Assembly (NCBI RefSeq): GCF_048771995.1 | Contig: NC_133060.1 | Coordinates: forward strand, 4,025,501-4,089,500 | Direction: 5' to 3' | Source of the DNA: Taeniopygia guttata | Taxonomy: Eukaryota; Chordata; Aves; Passeriformes; Estrildidae | DNA length: 64,000 nucleotides | Shown: piece after piece, positions 9,437 to 19,952 of the stretch | Numbering within the stretch: the first letter of the stretch is position 1 | Layout of the letters: each line of letters opens with the position of its first letter | Position numbers and translations under genes: made by a program | Notes under the pieces: model-generated | The model's database searches: none | What the model saw: only the letters and a program-made list of their open reading frames with translations | What the model was told of the DNA's origin: nothing

Positions 9437-11449
9437 ATGGATGGAGATTTACAGGCTTCAGTGCGGCTGCTCTTTCATATTCTCTCAAAGAGAGCTGAAA
9501 AAGTTAAAGAAGCCGATTTAGAGCAGTTGGTCCTGTGGGCAAGAAGCAAAGGCAAGCTGCAAAAACCTTCGCTGATTTTTAGTGAAACCGAATGGCAAGA
9601 GCTGGGGCAGCTGCTTTGGGATGCAGTGATAGAGGGCAAAAAAGACAAGAAAACACTATTAGAGCTTGGAGGTGTTTGGAAGAAAGTTTTACATACCTTA
9701 CAGAGCATGGCCGCGGAGAAAAAGGCAGCAGAAGCTGCAATTCAAGCATTTGAGCAGTCCACATCAGAACAGATAGAAGTTCGAAAGCCATCTCGGGTGG
9801 AAAAATTTTTTAATGTTTGTAATATGTGGCCAGTGCGGGGGCAGAAAGCTCCAGTCAGCCCCTCTGTCAGGGATGTTGTCGCTCGTTTGGAGGGAGGCGC
9901 GGAGCCGGCCGGCGCGAGACGGAGCGGGGATGCGGCCGCACCCGGAGCGGAAGTGTGCTCGCGAGCGGCGGATGTTAACAGTTCGGCGGTTCCGCGAAAT
10001 GCGGCAGACCAGGAAGTGGCCCTCCCGGGTCCCTTGGGAGGCGGGGAGACACCTGAGGAGGCAGGCGGAGTTGGTGACGAAACAGGGCTGAGTCAGGAGG
10101 AGGAACTCAGGGGCGGAGATCAAGGCAGAGACCAGGGCGGAGACGGGAGCGAGGCGGCGCCGGCCCCTCCCCCCCCCGCTGCGGCAGCGGCGGTGGCTGC
10201 CACCGGTGCGTGCAAACGCAGAGGAGCGGGTCGCCGATACCCGCCGGCGGCGGCGGCCGCGGCCAGCAGCCTGGCGCGGCTTGGAGGGGCTGGACACCCC
10301 AATGCTAGCGGAATGGCAGAAGTAGCCACCCAAACAACACCAGAGCAGAGCCCCGAAAATGCCAGTTCCCATCCCACCACGGTAGCGCTGCGCTGCCCCC
10401 TCCCACCGAGTTCAGATTCTGATGACTCAGAACCAGACCTTCCTGTTGTCAATTGCAGCAGGGACATGCGATCACAGAACAAGATACAAAGACCAAATAT
10501 GTTACAGAAAGAAATAGCCCGCCTTGCCACCCTCTCAAATCGTCAGGCTCCACCAGTGGAACCTTCCACTGGCCAGCAATTGGCATCGCCAGCAGTTTTA
10601 AAAAATCCCTTGCAGTCCCGATGGGCGTCAGTTGTGAAGGATGCTCTTTTAGACGGTGACTGGAAAGCTGCCAGCTCCCTGGCTTGTCCTGTTATAGTGT
10701 CTAATGGGAATGCCATCTGGGAGCCCCATGACTGGAAAATCCTACAATCAGCTAAGCAGACAGTCACCGCTTATGGGATCAGATCAGAAGCAGCCAGGAA
10801 CATCATTCAGTATATATTCACAGCAGATGTGCTTTGTCCTGGTGATTCATCTAACATTGCATCCCTGCTCCTGACACCTTCTCAATTCCTCATGTTTGAA
10901 AGGGAATGGAGGCGGTTGGCAATTGAAGAGGCCAACAAACACACAGATGTGGGAGACCCCTTTTTTGGAGTCCAGCCAGATATGCTGACTGGGCGAGGAC
11001 CATATGCAACCAATCAGGTGCAACTTACCTTTCCTATTGAAATACATCAATTGTCACAGCAATTGGCCCATCAAGCTTTGCTTTTGGTACCAGACAAGAA
11101 AAAGTCAGCATCCTATGCCACCATAAAGCAAGGGGCCACTGAACCATTTGGACAATTTATTGATAGGCTGTCAGCTGCTTTAAAGGATGCACCTGACGTG
11201 CCACCAGACATTCAGGAACATTTATTCCGATCTCTTGCTTTTGAGAATGCTAACCCACCCACCAGAACCATCCTAGCCACCCTTCCTCAGGGCTTTCCAG
11301 TCGATGAGATGCTTGTCAGAGCCACACGCGCAGAACAGAGCAACCAAGCTGCAGCATTCACCGCAACCATCCAGGACGCAATTCAACAACAAGGACACAT
11401 CATTGCAGCTGCTTTATCAAGCAACAACACAAGGGGACAAAAGACGTAA
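9437..11449 (+). CDS. ERV-D gag, intact 670-residue frame without nucleocapsid
   Basis: Gag forms the virion shell. The start follows a leader and lies in a matrix-like N-terminus (MDGDLQASVRLL). A long Ala/Gly/Pro- and Glu-rich middle follows (residues about 150-330), then capsid (about 390-650). The capsid holds a major homology region of class II type (QGATEPFGQFIDRL ... FENANP). The frame ends right after capsid with no zinc knuckles. Just downstream, a GGACATTATGCAAA stretch may be a frameshifted remnant of one, but this is weak. GC content drops sharply at the stop. The sister frame in ERV-E has a nonsense codon. Whether this open frame is kept by selection or simply recent is not settled. 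Confidence 0.88.
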   Translation: MDGDLQASVRLLFHILSKRAEKVKEADLEQLVLWARSKGKLQKPSLIFSETEWQELGQLLWDAVIEGKKDKKTLLELGGVWKKVLHTLQSMAAEKKAAEAAIQAFEQSTSEQIEVRKPSRVEKFFNVCNMWPVRGQKAPVSPSVRDVVARLEGGAEPAGARRSGDAAAPGAEVCSRAADVNSSAVPRNAADQEVALPGPLGGGETPEEAGGVGDETGLSQEEELRGGDQGRDQGGDGSEAAPAPPPPAAAAAVAATGACKRRGAGRRYPPAAAAAASSLARLGGAGHPNASGMAEVATQTTPEQSPENASSHPTTVALRCPLPPSSDSDDSEPDLPVVNCSRDMRSQNKIQRPNMLQKEIARLATLSNRQAPPVEPSTGQQLASPAVLKNPLQSRWASVVKDALLDGDWKAASSLACPVIVSNGNAIWEPHDWKILQSAKQTVTAYGIRSEAARNIIQYIFTADVLCPGDSSNIASLLLTPSQFLMFEREWRRLAIEEANKHTDVGDPFFGVQPDMLTGRGPYATNQVQLTFPIEIHQLSQQLAHQALLLVPDKKKSASYATIKQGATEPFGQFIDRLSAALKDAPDVPPDIQEHLFRSLAFENANPPTRTILATLPQGFPVDEMLVRATRAEQSNQAAAFTATIQDAIQQQGHIIAAALSSNNTRGQKT

Positions 11450-13453
11450 TGAAAAAGTATAGCAATATTGAGTGTTTTCCATGATACCAAGAAGGATGGA
11501 CATTATGCAAATCAAAGTTATTTCAAATACAATGTGGATGAAAATTACTGTAAAAAAAAAAAAAAAAAAAAAAAAAAGATAGACATGGTAATAATGATTT
11601 AATTGCTAAAAATGTCTTTGAAAACAAAGATTTGAGAAAAGTCAGTCAGATGGAATGTTGGCATTGAGTTTTTATAGATAATAAGATAAATAATAATTGT
11701 CAAGTTTTTATAGGTAATGATAAGTAGTGATTGTTACTAATGTTATATGAATGCTTTGACAAGATTGTTTTAAACTATTTTAAACATTTCTTGTTAATAG
11801 GTTGATCATATAATGTAAGTTGTCTGATTTTTGTGATAAGAATTATTATTAAGATGTTAAGATATTGAGGTGTTGTTTTAATATTTACAGTCAGTTTTCA
11901 TATGTTTTATTGGTTTTTTTTTTTTTAGGTGCTTGATTGTAAGCTGCATTTTTCAGGATCCTGTGTGTTTGATTTTTTTTAACTACTCATGTGTTTTCTT
12001 TATTCAATCTTCTATGCAGCTGCAGTTCATCTTCTTTTAAAAATTTATAGTCCAAGTTCTGGTTCAAGATTTCAGACTTCAAATTTTCAAATTTTTGAAG
12101 AAAAGGCTTGTTGTATTTAGAGAATTTTTGTTTTAAAAAGAAATTTTAGACAGGTTCAATTATTTGATGTTTTGATAAATTTTTAATAATAAGGTTTTTT
12201 ACTTATAACTGTTATTTTTAAGACTTTTGTTTTAAACATATCCTCCAATTAGAGTTCGAGCTCTGGCCAGGCTCTGGCTCTACGTGGATGGTGTGATTAA
12301 TCCAGGTGTTTTCTGCATCAAAAAAGTATTCAAGTCCTTTCGGCTTGACAATTTGACCATACAGGACAGCTGAGCCTCAAAGGGAGTTTGGAGAAGCATG
12401 ATCCGGACATGTTTTACCCAAATCTCTGTTGTTTTAAGGTTTTTCAGCTGCTGCAGACTCTGGGATGACAATTTGATAGTGTAGCACTTGGTAACTGTGA
12501 TTTTATATGTAATATTGATTGTGTATTATTTGATTGATTTTTATTTGTTGTTAGTTTCTTTACTATGTGCATTGTTTTGTTCTTAATGTTTTTTCATGTT
12601 TATAACAAAGATGTTGATATTTCCATTTCTTCATGCAAGTTTTAGGGAACAAAATTGAGAGAGGACCCTCCAGTCCCTGTGGGGGTGTTGGGTTTGTTTG
12701 TGTTTTAACAGGTGCAGAATCTAGATGGATTTCAGTGAAGAATGTGGAACTTATCAATTGCAAGAGAGCACTGATCTCTCCACAAGTGGATCAGAGGATG
12801 CACAGCAAAAGTGGATTGTGCAAAGGTTTGTGTTTCACCCACAGAAGATCGTGGGCTTTGAGTTTTTTTTATAAGTGTGTTTTTAATGATGTTATAGAAT
12901 TTTTTTTTTTGCTAAGTTTTAATAAGTTTTAGGAATGCCTGTGATTTTTCTGTTCATCTTGCCATTGTCTTTCAATGGCAAAAGAAAAAGAGGGAAGTCC
13001 CAACGTGGATCAACAGAAATTCTACTTGAGTGAGTGTTTTTACCCGTCCAACCAAGACGTCTGGGCAGGACAGATGCTCTTGCTGCATTGATACGAAAAG
13101 GCAGAAACAGAATTTTAAAAATAGATGAAAAAGATATCAACCCGCAGTGATAACAACATGAACAACAACAGTTTGCCTGGAACATCCCTGATGAATCCAG
13201 TTCTGATGAAAATTAATTTTGTAGAGTAAAGAGAAATAAGTTGAAATATTATAAGTGTGAAGTTAGATTTATCAGAAGTTAGTTTATTAGAAGTTATAGT
13301 TTATGTTTAGAATTAAGATTGTTTTCTTACCTCTTTTTTTTAATCTTTATAGTTATTTAAATTGTTATACCGTGTTTTTTACAGTGTGTGCAAAAATTTA
13401 GTTCATTGCGCCTTCACTCCAGCCTGAGTAGCTCAAAAGAAAAAGAGGGAATT
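11450..13453 (+). other. ERV-D AT-rich spacer: degenerate pol and deleted env
   Basis: About 2 kb of AT-rich sequence without a credible long frame, including an A-run near 11553-11577. It is shared with ERV-E (about 23935-25770, reversed), so it belonged to the ancestral element. A stretch at about 12630-12770 reads like a decayed integrase C-terminal domain (GVGFVCVLTG ... RWISVKNV). Compared with ERV-E, nearly all of env is missing here: the leader region near 13300 joins directly to the env tail near 13345. A purine tract at about 13434-13452 serves as polypurine tract. Confidence 0.75.
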
Positions 13454-13847
13454 GTTGCAGCATTTTTGAGAGAAAGAGGGCATGAGTTGTGAAAGTTGAG
13501 CTACTCCAGGCTAGGCCTCAGATTGGGGCCTGGTGGGGCCTTCAGGCCTCTGAGGCAGTTAGAAATTCAGAGCTTGTGGCGCAGATAGAAAATAGTCTTA
13601 AGGTATTGTGGGGACCACCGGGTGTGAACTAGTATAGGTTTTATGGTGTACAGTGTAGGCCGTTTTAAGGAAAAGGTAAACAATGTTAGCCTACCAATCA
13701 GAGTGTCTTTGTTTCTGTAAACTATGTAGAAGCTTATATAAACTACCGCCTGATTTTGAATAAAGGGAGAACGTTGCATTAATCATATTGATTGGATGTG
13801 CGTTTGTCTTGTCCAGTTTCCCGTTTTCCTGAGGTTCCCTGGCTTTA
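13454..13847 (+). mobile_element. ERV-D 3' LTR (LTR-A)
   Basis: Begins TGTTGCAG directly after the purine tract and ends GGCTTTA at 13847. It has a TATATAA box and an AATAAA. The next bases belong to a minus-strand LTR-like sequence, not to a duplicated target site. Confidence 0.88.
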
Positions 13848-13979
13848 ATCAGAAGCCAATTTTATTGAGTGTACCAGGTGTTTATATACAGTTTTACCTG
13901 TATGGTACTTATATAGGGCTCTATTTTTGGTAACAATTTCCCATTGGTTACACATTCTTTATGACATCACGTCACCTGG
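13848..13979 (-). mobile_element. Short LTR-like fragment
   Basis: On the minus strand it shows a CRE-like TGACGTGATGTCA, a CCAAT context (AACCAATGGG), TATATAAG and AATAAAA in a promoter-like order, ending against ERV-D. It precedes the clean TG...CA LTR of ERV-F, so it is probably a piece of another LTR. Family not recognised. Confidence 0.4.
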
Positions 13980-14475
13980 TGTGAGAACCCCGGGATTGAT
14001 TCAGGGGTCTCGTGTGGTGGTAAAGTCTCTCCTCCAACCTTTACTTCCAAAGAAAAACTCCGCAGCCTCTTATTGTTCAGTCTCAAGGCAGTTTATTGCT
14101 AGTTATCTAAAAGATTGTCTTCCCCCACTGCGGCTGCCTTGCTCAGCTGCCCAGGCAGAAACACACACACTCCTGACACCCTCACTGTCCAGTGTCTCCG
14201 TCGTCTCTCTCCCCACCCAGGGCTGCTGCTATCTTTTATATGATATATTACGTGTTATATGTTTACAGATTTTCCCCAATACCTACTATCTATGTTACAA
14301 GGTGCTTTTCTACTCTAAACCAATCCATAAGTGCCAGCATCACCAAGAACATGGAAGCAAGGAAGAAGAAGGAGGAAGAACAGGATCAGGCCCACTTTCC
14401 TCCATCTTAGAACTCCTGACCCCCCTGTACAAAGTAAAACCCCCTGTACAGGTGTTAAAACCCCCCTGTACAACA
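13980..14475 (-). mobile_element. ERV-F 3' LTR
   Basis: On the minus strand it starts TGTTGTACAGG at 14475, after a purine tract at about 14482-14495, and ends GGTTCTCACA at 13980, giving TG...CA ends and 496 bp. It has TATAAAA near 14231 and AATAAA near 14090. Three short CCTGTACAGGGGG-type repeats lie at its start. No partner LTR is available to confirm the end. Confidence 0.7.
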
Positions 14476-14521
14476 CTAAAAAATTTTCCCCTCTAATTTG
14501 TAACTACTTCTACTATACCAT

Positions 14522-15988
14522 CTAACTCTCTGTGACCGCTTGTTCCACCTTCAAAGTTGGTAACTCATTCCATGGCTCAAACTCAAAATCACAGCTGTTT
14601 TCAGCTGGCTGCCAGGGTCTAAAATGCTTCTGACCAAGGCCTGGAACCTCTAAAAATGTCTGAGGGACATTTTGAGTTCCGACATCTCCCCTCTCTGTTT
14701 GAACCAGAAACACCTGCTTTACCATGTTCAAGGCCTTTCGAATACACACGAAAATGCATGGTAGAACAAGCAGAAGAACTGCAAACCCTATAAGAATGTA
14801 AAATGCTATTTTCAAAAGGTCTTTCCACAATGGTGAGAGATCAAAAAAGCCAAACAAATCATCCCACCAGGATCCTGTAACTTTGTTCAATTTGCTAATA
14901 CTATTTTGTATTTGTTTTATATTTTCATGAATAGATTTCGAATGATCAGACAAGTTCATGCAGCACATCCCCTCAAATTCCTCACATCCGTGCCCATGTG
15001 TCAGCAGCAAATAATCAATTGCTGCCCTGTTTTGAAGGACTGCTTGCCTTGCACTGCTGATGTCTGTTAACATGTCACTCAGTGCAGACGAAACGGCACG
15101 ACTGTGTTTGCTCAACCAACATGCTATATGATCCAATTGTGTCAAGGCCACCCCTGATGCTGCTTGGGGTGAGAAAATTGCTACTGCAATTCTCTGAGCC
15201 TTGTTCCAGGTAGAAACATCATCATCACAATTTGGACTATATTGTTCAAGGGATCTTTTTTCCCTGTGTGTCTGCTTTTGTAAAGTTTTCAGATCAGGTG
15301 TTAGCAATGAGAGTTCCCCAATGCTGCATGGACCGCCCTTGATTTTTGCAGGGATAGCAGGCCAAATTCTGTCCCCGCAAATGAAAAACATTCCCTTCAG
15401 TAAAGTGGCTGGATGTTGAAGGGATGGTTTGCTTGTCATTTTGGTGTAATTGCAGCAGGATGACGCATTTTTATAAAAAAGCTGATTTGGAGTGACATCT
15501 ATTGTATGATTATCTGTCTTTGCCACTCCCGATGAATCAAATTTGATGCACCATTTCATTTTTGTTGACCCGAAAATGTCCAATTCCGGAGATTCCAAGT
15601 GAGCCACAGGAAGGTACTGTGTCCAAACATGCCATCCCTCCACAGGATCTGAAAAAGTTTTCAGAATCTTTGGAGGGATGCCTTTTGGAATTGGCCATTC
15701 CTTCACTGGCACACCTATCAAGCATGTTGAAAATGGTTTCCCTGGCTTTGAATGAGTCAGACAAATGCTGTCTAGACCCGCTGCCTTTGCCAAAGTTTCC
15801 CACACATTTTCCTTTGGTTGTTTCATGGGAAAGTCTGTCCCATTGCCCAAGGCAATAGGCAAGAGAATGAAGCACATGAACACTATCTGCCTGAATCTCA
15901 TGTCCATGCCCCCACCCTCTGTGAGAGACCCTGCAATGCAGCAACACCCAAACAACACTTGATTTCCCAGGAAAAGAAAACCCCCCAA
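14522..15988 (-). CDS. ERV-F env, intact 488-residue frame
   Basis: Env is the membrane glycoprotein of the ancestral virus. The frame is open from ATG to stop. A hydrophobic signal peptide follows the internal Met residues near 28-30 (IVFMCFILLPIALG). The surface subunit is about 200 residues and ends at a furin-type site (HREKRS). The transmembrane subunit has an internal fusion-peptide-like stretch, the LQNRAAID core, a CX6CC motif (CEEFEGMCC) and a membrane span (IAFYILIGFAVLLLVLPCIF) with a cytoplasmic tail of about 80 residues. The layout is alpharetrovirus-type, unlike the gammaretrovirus-type env of ERV-G and ERV-H. An upstream Met at residue 1 is open but the later Met fits a signal peptide better. 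It is the only full-length env frame in the window and sits in an otherwise broken provirus. Confidence 0.85.
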   Translation of the reverse strand: MGGFLFLGNQVLFGCCCIAGSLTEGGGMDMRFRQIVFMCFILLPIALGNGTDFPMKQPKENVWETLAKAAGLDSICLTHSKPGKPFSTCLIGVPVKEWPIPKGIPPKILKTFSDPVEGWHVWTQYLPVAHLESPELDIFGSTKMKWCIKFDSSGVAKTDNHTIDVTPNQLFYKNASSCCNYTKMTSKPSLQHPATLLKGMFFICGDRIWPAIPAKIKGGPCSIGELSLLTPDLKTLQKQTHREKRSLEQYSPNCDDDVSTWNKAQRIAVAIFSPQAASGVALTQLDHIACWLSKHSRAVSSALSDMLTDISSARQAVLQNRAAIDYLLLTHGHGCEEFEGMCCMNLSDHSKSIHENIKQIQNSISKLNKVTGSWWDDLFGFFDLSPLWKDLLKIAFYILIGFAVLLLVLPCIFVCIRKALNMVKQVFLVQTERGDVGTQNVPQTFLEVPGLGQKHFRPWQPAENSCDFEFEPWNELPTLKVEQAVTES

Positions 15989-16000
15989 GTCTCTGGGTGA

Positions 16001-17555
16001 TCAATCGTTGTCCAACGTGACGTCTGCAGCATCGTCCTCTGCCTTCGTCTGCGTGCTTGCTTCTCTGCTTCTCGGGTCCACGTCCACTTGCGTCTGCACC
16101 CGATAAGGTTTCACGTGCCTCGCCGACACCCACTTCAGTCCTCGCTCTGTGGAAACACAAGCGAAACCCTTGCCCCAAGTTATTAATGTAAATGGACCTT
16201 CAATTTGTCCCAACTGATCAAAACTAAAGGATTTTCCCTTAGCTTTGCTTGTGTGCTGTTTGTGAAGGGCCTAACAATTGGTGGAGTGGGTTCTGAAAAA
16301 GAACCATTTAAAAAATTCAATACATACAGAGCTTTGTTCAACCGCATGTGCGGTGTTGCGCCTGCTTCCCCCCTTTTCTGTTTATCCAAGAGGGATTTCA
16401 GGGTGTGATGTGTTCTTTCAATGATTGCTTGACCTGAGGGAGAATAAGGAATACCAAAAATGTGTTTGACTCCCCATTTTTTCAGAAATTTGTCAAGCAC
16501 CTTGCCTGTGGAAGTTGGACCGTTATCTGTTTTTATTTCTTGTGGCACCCCGAGTGATGCAAATGCTTGTAGAAAATGTCTGCAGGCACGTTCTGCGGTC
16601 TTCCCTGTATGTAATGATGCAAAAATCGCTCCTGAAAATGTGTCAACTGAAACATGGATATTTTTGAGCCTCCCAAAAGATGGGTATTTTGTCACATCAG
16701 CTTGCCACAGCTGAAGACTCTGCAATCCCCTTGGATTGACAGCTCTGTGGATGCAGGAGGCTGCACAAGCTGACAATCTGGGCAAGCACTGATGATTTCC
16801 CTTGCCTGACTTTTAGAAAGGCGGAAGGACTCCATCAGCACCTGTGCATTTTGATGGAAAAATGCATGGCTCAATTTTGCCTGCTCAAAAATATCTGGCA
16901 ATGTCTGTGATATGGTCATTGTGAGTCTATCTGCGTGAGCATTCCCTTCTGCTAAGAACCCTGGGAGTGAGGAGTGTGCCCTGATGTGTGCAACAAAATA
17001 TTTGTGGTCTCTGTTTTCTAGAATTGTCCTCATGCATGACAAGTATGAATATAAAATTTCATTGTCAGTGTGTTTCAAAAATGATCCTTCTAATCGTTTG
17101 ACCACATTTGCAACATATGCTGAATCTGTGATCAGATCGAGAGGTTCCTGAAACAATTGAAAACCCCTGACCAGTGCTGCCAATTCCACAATTTGTGGTG
17201 AACCCTGTACTATTTTAATATCTGATTCCCATTCCCCTGTTTTTGGATTTTGCCATGTGACCACTGATTTGTGAGTTTTCCCTGAACCATCAGTGAATAC
17301 TGTCATCCCTTGCACTGGTTCCTGGCTTATTTTTGGTTTTTCCCTGAAGCTCACTTTTGCATTCAACATCCTGTGTGCCGGGAAATGAACTGTACAAACT
17401 CCTGGATACCCTAACAAAGCAATTGCGAAATCCTGTGATTTCTGCATCGCCCACTCAAAATATACTTTCTTTAAAGGTACATGAATGACTGAGAAATCTC
17501 TGCCTGACATTACCAGCAATCTGGTCCTCGCCTTAATAATAATTTGTGCTATCAT
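16001..17555 (-). pseudogene. ERV-F pol, RNase H and integrase, frameshifted
   Basis: Three overlapping frames together cover RNase H (17555 down; acidic motifs VFTDGSG, VELAAL, ITDSAY, AHADRL), the integrase HHCC (HAFFH ... CPDC), the catalytic core (D in ADVTKY, D in KTDNGP, E in IIERTH) and the C-terminal domain (GKGFACVST ... WVSARHVKPY). Frameshifts fall near 16700-16790 and 16185-16215. It is homologous to ERV-B pol and to the decayed piece in ERV-D/E. The env start follows 12 bases after the last pol stop. Confidence 0.85.
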
Positions 17556-17579
17556 TTCTAAATGTTATAAATGAAAATT

Positions 17580-18131
17580 TGTCCAGCCAAATTTATATGA
17601 AAAATAAATTATTTATTTTGCAATCAAATTTTATCTAGCCAGCCACAAGGAAAGAACAGAGCCGAGCCCGGGATCGGCCCTGGGTGTGCAACAAGGAGTC
17701 AGCCTCATCAGAGGTTTTCCTCCATGCCCACACACCTCCATCCTGGCACAAGCGGTTTTTATAGGGAAAATTCCGCCTGAGGCCAAGATTTCAGCAATCA
17801 GTCTTTTCTTCTATTCAGAGTCCATATGTTAATAAGATTTTCCTTTTTGGTGATGAGGGAGAACAAATCACTGTCTGGAGTTTGTTGAATCCTTTGATGA
17901 AATTTACTGGAACGCTGTATTCACATGTATCTGCCTCAGGATTTCCATGATATCCATCTCGGGTCGTTCACGCTAACGATCAGCACCTGGGGTTTCTGTA
18001 TCTCCCCAGACATGGCCCATCTCCTGGCGAGCTGTACCTTCTTACTTATAAATCAGTTTCCAATCTACACCCGGTCTCACCTGCGCCTGTGAGGGGGGGG
18101 GAATCCTAATACAAACATGTATACTCTAACA
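17580..18131 (-). mobile_element. Solo LTR inserted in ERV-F pol
   Basis: This non-coding stretch separates reverse transcriptase from RNase H. Minus-strand boundaries TGTTAGAG (18131) and GGCTGGACA (17580) give TG...CA ends and 552 bp. It contains CCTATAAAAACC and AATAAATAATTT. The flanks are AAAATT (17574-17579) and AATATT (18132-18137), matching at 5 of 6 positions as an imperfect target-site duplication. It is a different family from LTR-A, -B and -C. Confidence 0.6.
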
Positions 18132-18181
18132 AATATTCAATATCACATATATCATATTAGAAATGGCGCAAATTATATCTA

Positions 18182-19205
18182 CTACACATAACATAAATCT
18201 GTAAGAATTGTTTTTGAGGGCCTGTAAGCTAAAAAAACCCACTCTATCAACAAAAGAGGGTCCATTTGTGGCAAATCCCACTGAAAAATCAACCCATATA
18301 ACTGTGCTGTTTCCCCCAACACTGCTAAATGAAAGGGCAATGATTCCACAAAGCAATGTGCTTGTCTCTGTTGAATCATGTCTGTGATCTTCTCAAGATC
18401 TTTTCTTGCTTCAGGCGTCAGAGTTCTGGGAGATTTAATGTTGTTGTCCCCTCTCAAAAGATCGAGCAATGACGAGATGTCATCATTGGTGATTCCCAGG
18501 ACTGTTCTCATCCAGTTGATCTCCCCCAAAAGCTGCTGTAAATCCTGCAGATTGGTGACCTTTGTGTTGATTTCCAGCTTCTGTGGCCTTATTGTTTGCT
18601 TTGAGATTTTCCACCCCAGATATTTCCAAGGTGCAATTTCTTGTATTTTTGGTGCACTGATTTCCAGTCCTGCCTTTTGCACCTGTGCCATCACACAGTC
18701 ACGAACCTTCTGCACCTCCTGTTTTGTTGGTGCTGCAATGAGCAAATCGTCCATATAATGAATAATTTTTGGTTTTGGATGTTTCTCATGCTGGATGCAA
18801 AGCTTGGGCCACGTACCACTGACAAATAGTTTGAGAATTTTTGAGACCTTGCGGAAGAACTGTCCAATGGTACCTTTGCAGAGGTTCTTCTCTGTTGATG
18901 CTTGGGACAGAAAATGCAAAGCGTGGAGCATCATCTGGATGAAGTGGAATGCTGAAAAAACAGTCCTTGAGATCAATGATCACAAGCGACCAGTCTCTCG
19001 GGATCATTGAGAGAGATGGGAGTCCAAGCTGAAGTGGTCCCATGTCCTCGATGACCTCGTTGATTTTCCTGAGATCATGAAGCAGTCTCCAAGATCCTGA
19101 AGTTTTCTTGCGAATGACGAACACTGGGGAATTCCATGGGCTGTCTGAGGGTTTGATGTGTCCCTTCTGCAGCTGTTCCTGGACCAGCTTTTTCAAGGCA
19201 CTCAA
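18182..19205 (-). pseudogene. ERV-F reverse transcriptase, frameshifted
   Basis: Two frames overlap. 19205 to 18786 carries the fingers/palm start ([45 protein letters not shown]). 18976 to 18182 carries the active-site YMDD followed by LLIAA and the LGWKIS motif. A frameshift between about 18790 and 18980 separates the first catalytic Asp from YMDD. The connection domain is interrupted by the solo LTR at its lower edge. Confidence 0.85.
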
Positions 19206-19348
19206 TTTCTTTCACTCAAGGGGCCACTGATCCACCCAAACAGGATCATTTGTTTTCCAGGTCAACTTCAGAGTGGCGAGCGCCACAGTGACCCCTGTTA
19301 AAAATCCAATTCTAATTTCAGTCCCCATTGTGCCAAAAGGTCCCTTCT

Positions 19349-19897
19349 TCACACTGTGATGGGCTTCTGCACGATGAAAGGACAGATGATTGCTGTTTTC
19401 CCTCCCAGGCCTCTGACAACGATTGCATTTTCACTCTGCATGCATAGGGAACTTCCCCCTATGCCTATGAGAGAGCCCAAAGGTGCAACCAAGTCCCAAT
19501 CCAGGGGCCAAAAAATGTATGAAATAACTGTAACATCTGGTCCTGTGTCGAGCCTACCCGTGATAGCAATTGTCTTTTCGTTACAAGTCAACTGACAGGT
19601 AATGATGGGTCGATCTCGGCTCAAATGTTTCACCCAAGATGCATGCACTTCTGCTTGATCACCAGAAAAAGAGTCCCGTTTGTTGAACACTGGCATGACT
19701 TGCCTTTCTGGACGAGATGGCAAAGCCACTGCTCGAGCAATCGGTGTATTTTGTGGAATTGTCAGAGGTGGTCGCAAGGCTTTTGCCGTGACCATCAGCT
19801 CCTCTTTATGGTTTGCTGAAATCAAAGATGGATAAACAACAAGTCCAGAATGCTGCTTCTGTCCCTGGCCATTATTAAAAAATCCTGCCTTTTCCAA
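19349..19897 (-). pseudogene. ERV-F pro: dUTPase-like C-terminus and aspartic protease
   Basis: The N-terminal part (HSGLVVYPSLIS ... IARAVALP) resembles the end of a retroviral dUTPase, an arrangement known from betaretroviral pro. The protease follows with an LDTGPDVTVI active-site motif and the flap region IGIGGSS. The usual residue after DTG is Ala, here Pro. A GRD-type helix before the C-terminus is not evident in this frame, and the frame must shift to reach reverse transcriptase. Confidence 0.75.
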
Positions 19898-19952
19898 GAA
19901 GTTCCTGTGACACCCGTGGGTATCACTGCATGACTATTGTCCAGAAAACACG

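Larger units (their letters stand above)
8614..13847 (+). mobile_element. ERV-D: LTR-gag-spacer-LTR provirus lacking pol
   Basis: 5' LTR 8614-9010, primer binding site 9013-9030, leader to 9436, intact gag 9437-11449, a 2-kb AT-rich region without usable frames, a polypurine tract at about 13434-13452, and 3' LTR 13454-13847. By eye the two LTRs differ at about 13-14 sites in roughly 395 bp, about 3-4 percent. No matching target-site duplication is seen (AAGTTT on the left, ATCAGA on the right), so at least one flank has been rearranged. ERV-E has the same architecture. Confidence 0.88.

Noticed and set aside
11553-11577. A-run as the tail of a retroposed host mRNA captured by ERV-D
   Set aside because: ERV-E has the same flanking sequence with only a few As, so the run is a later expansion; no host coding sequence is recognisable before it.
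12633-12932. Conserved 90-100-codon frame shared by ERV-D and ERV-E as a new accessory gene
   Set aside because: Its N-terminal part looks like a decayed integrase C-terminal domain and the rest differs in frame length between copies, so similarity is explained by common descent of a dead region.
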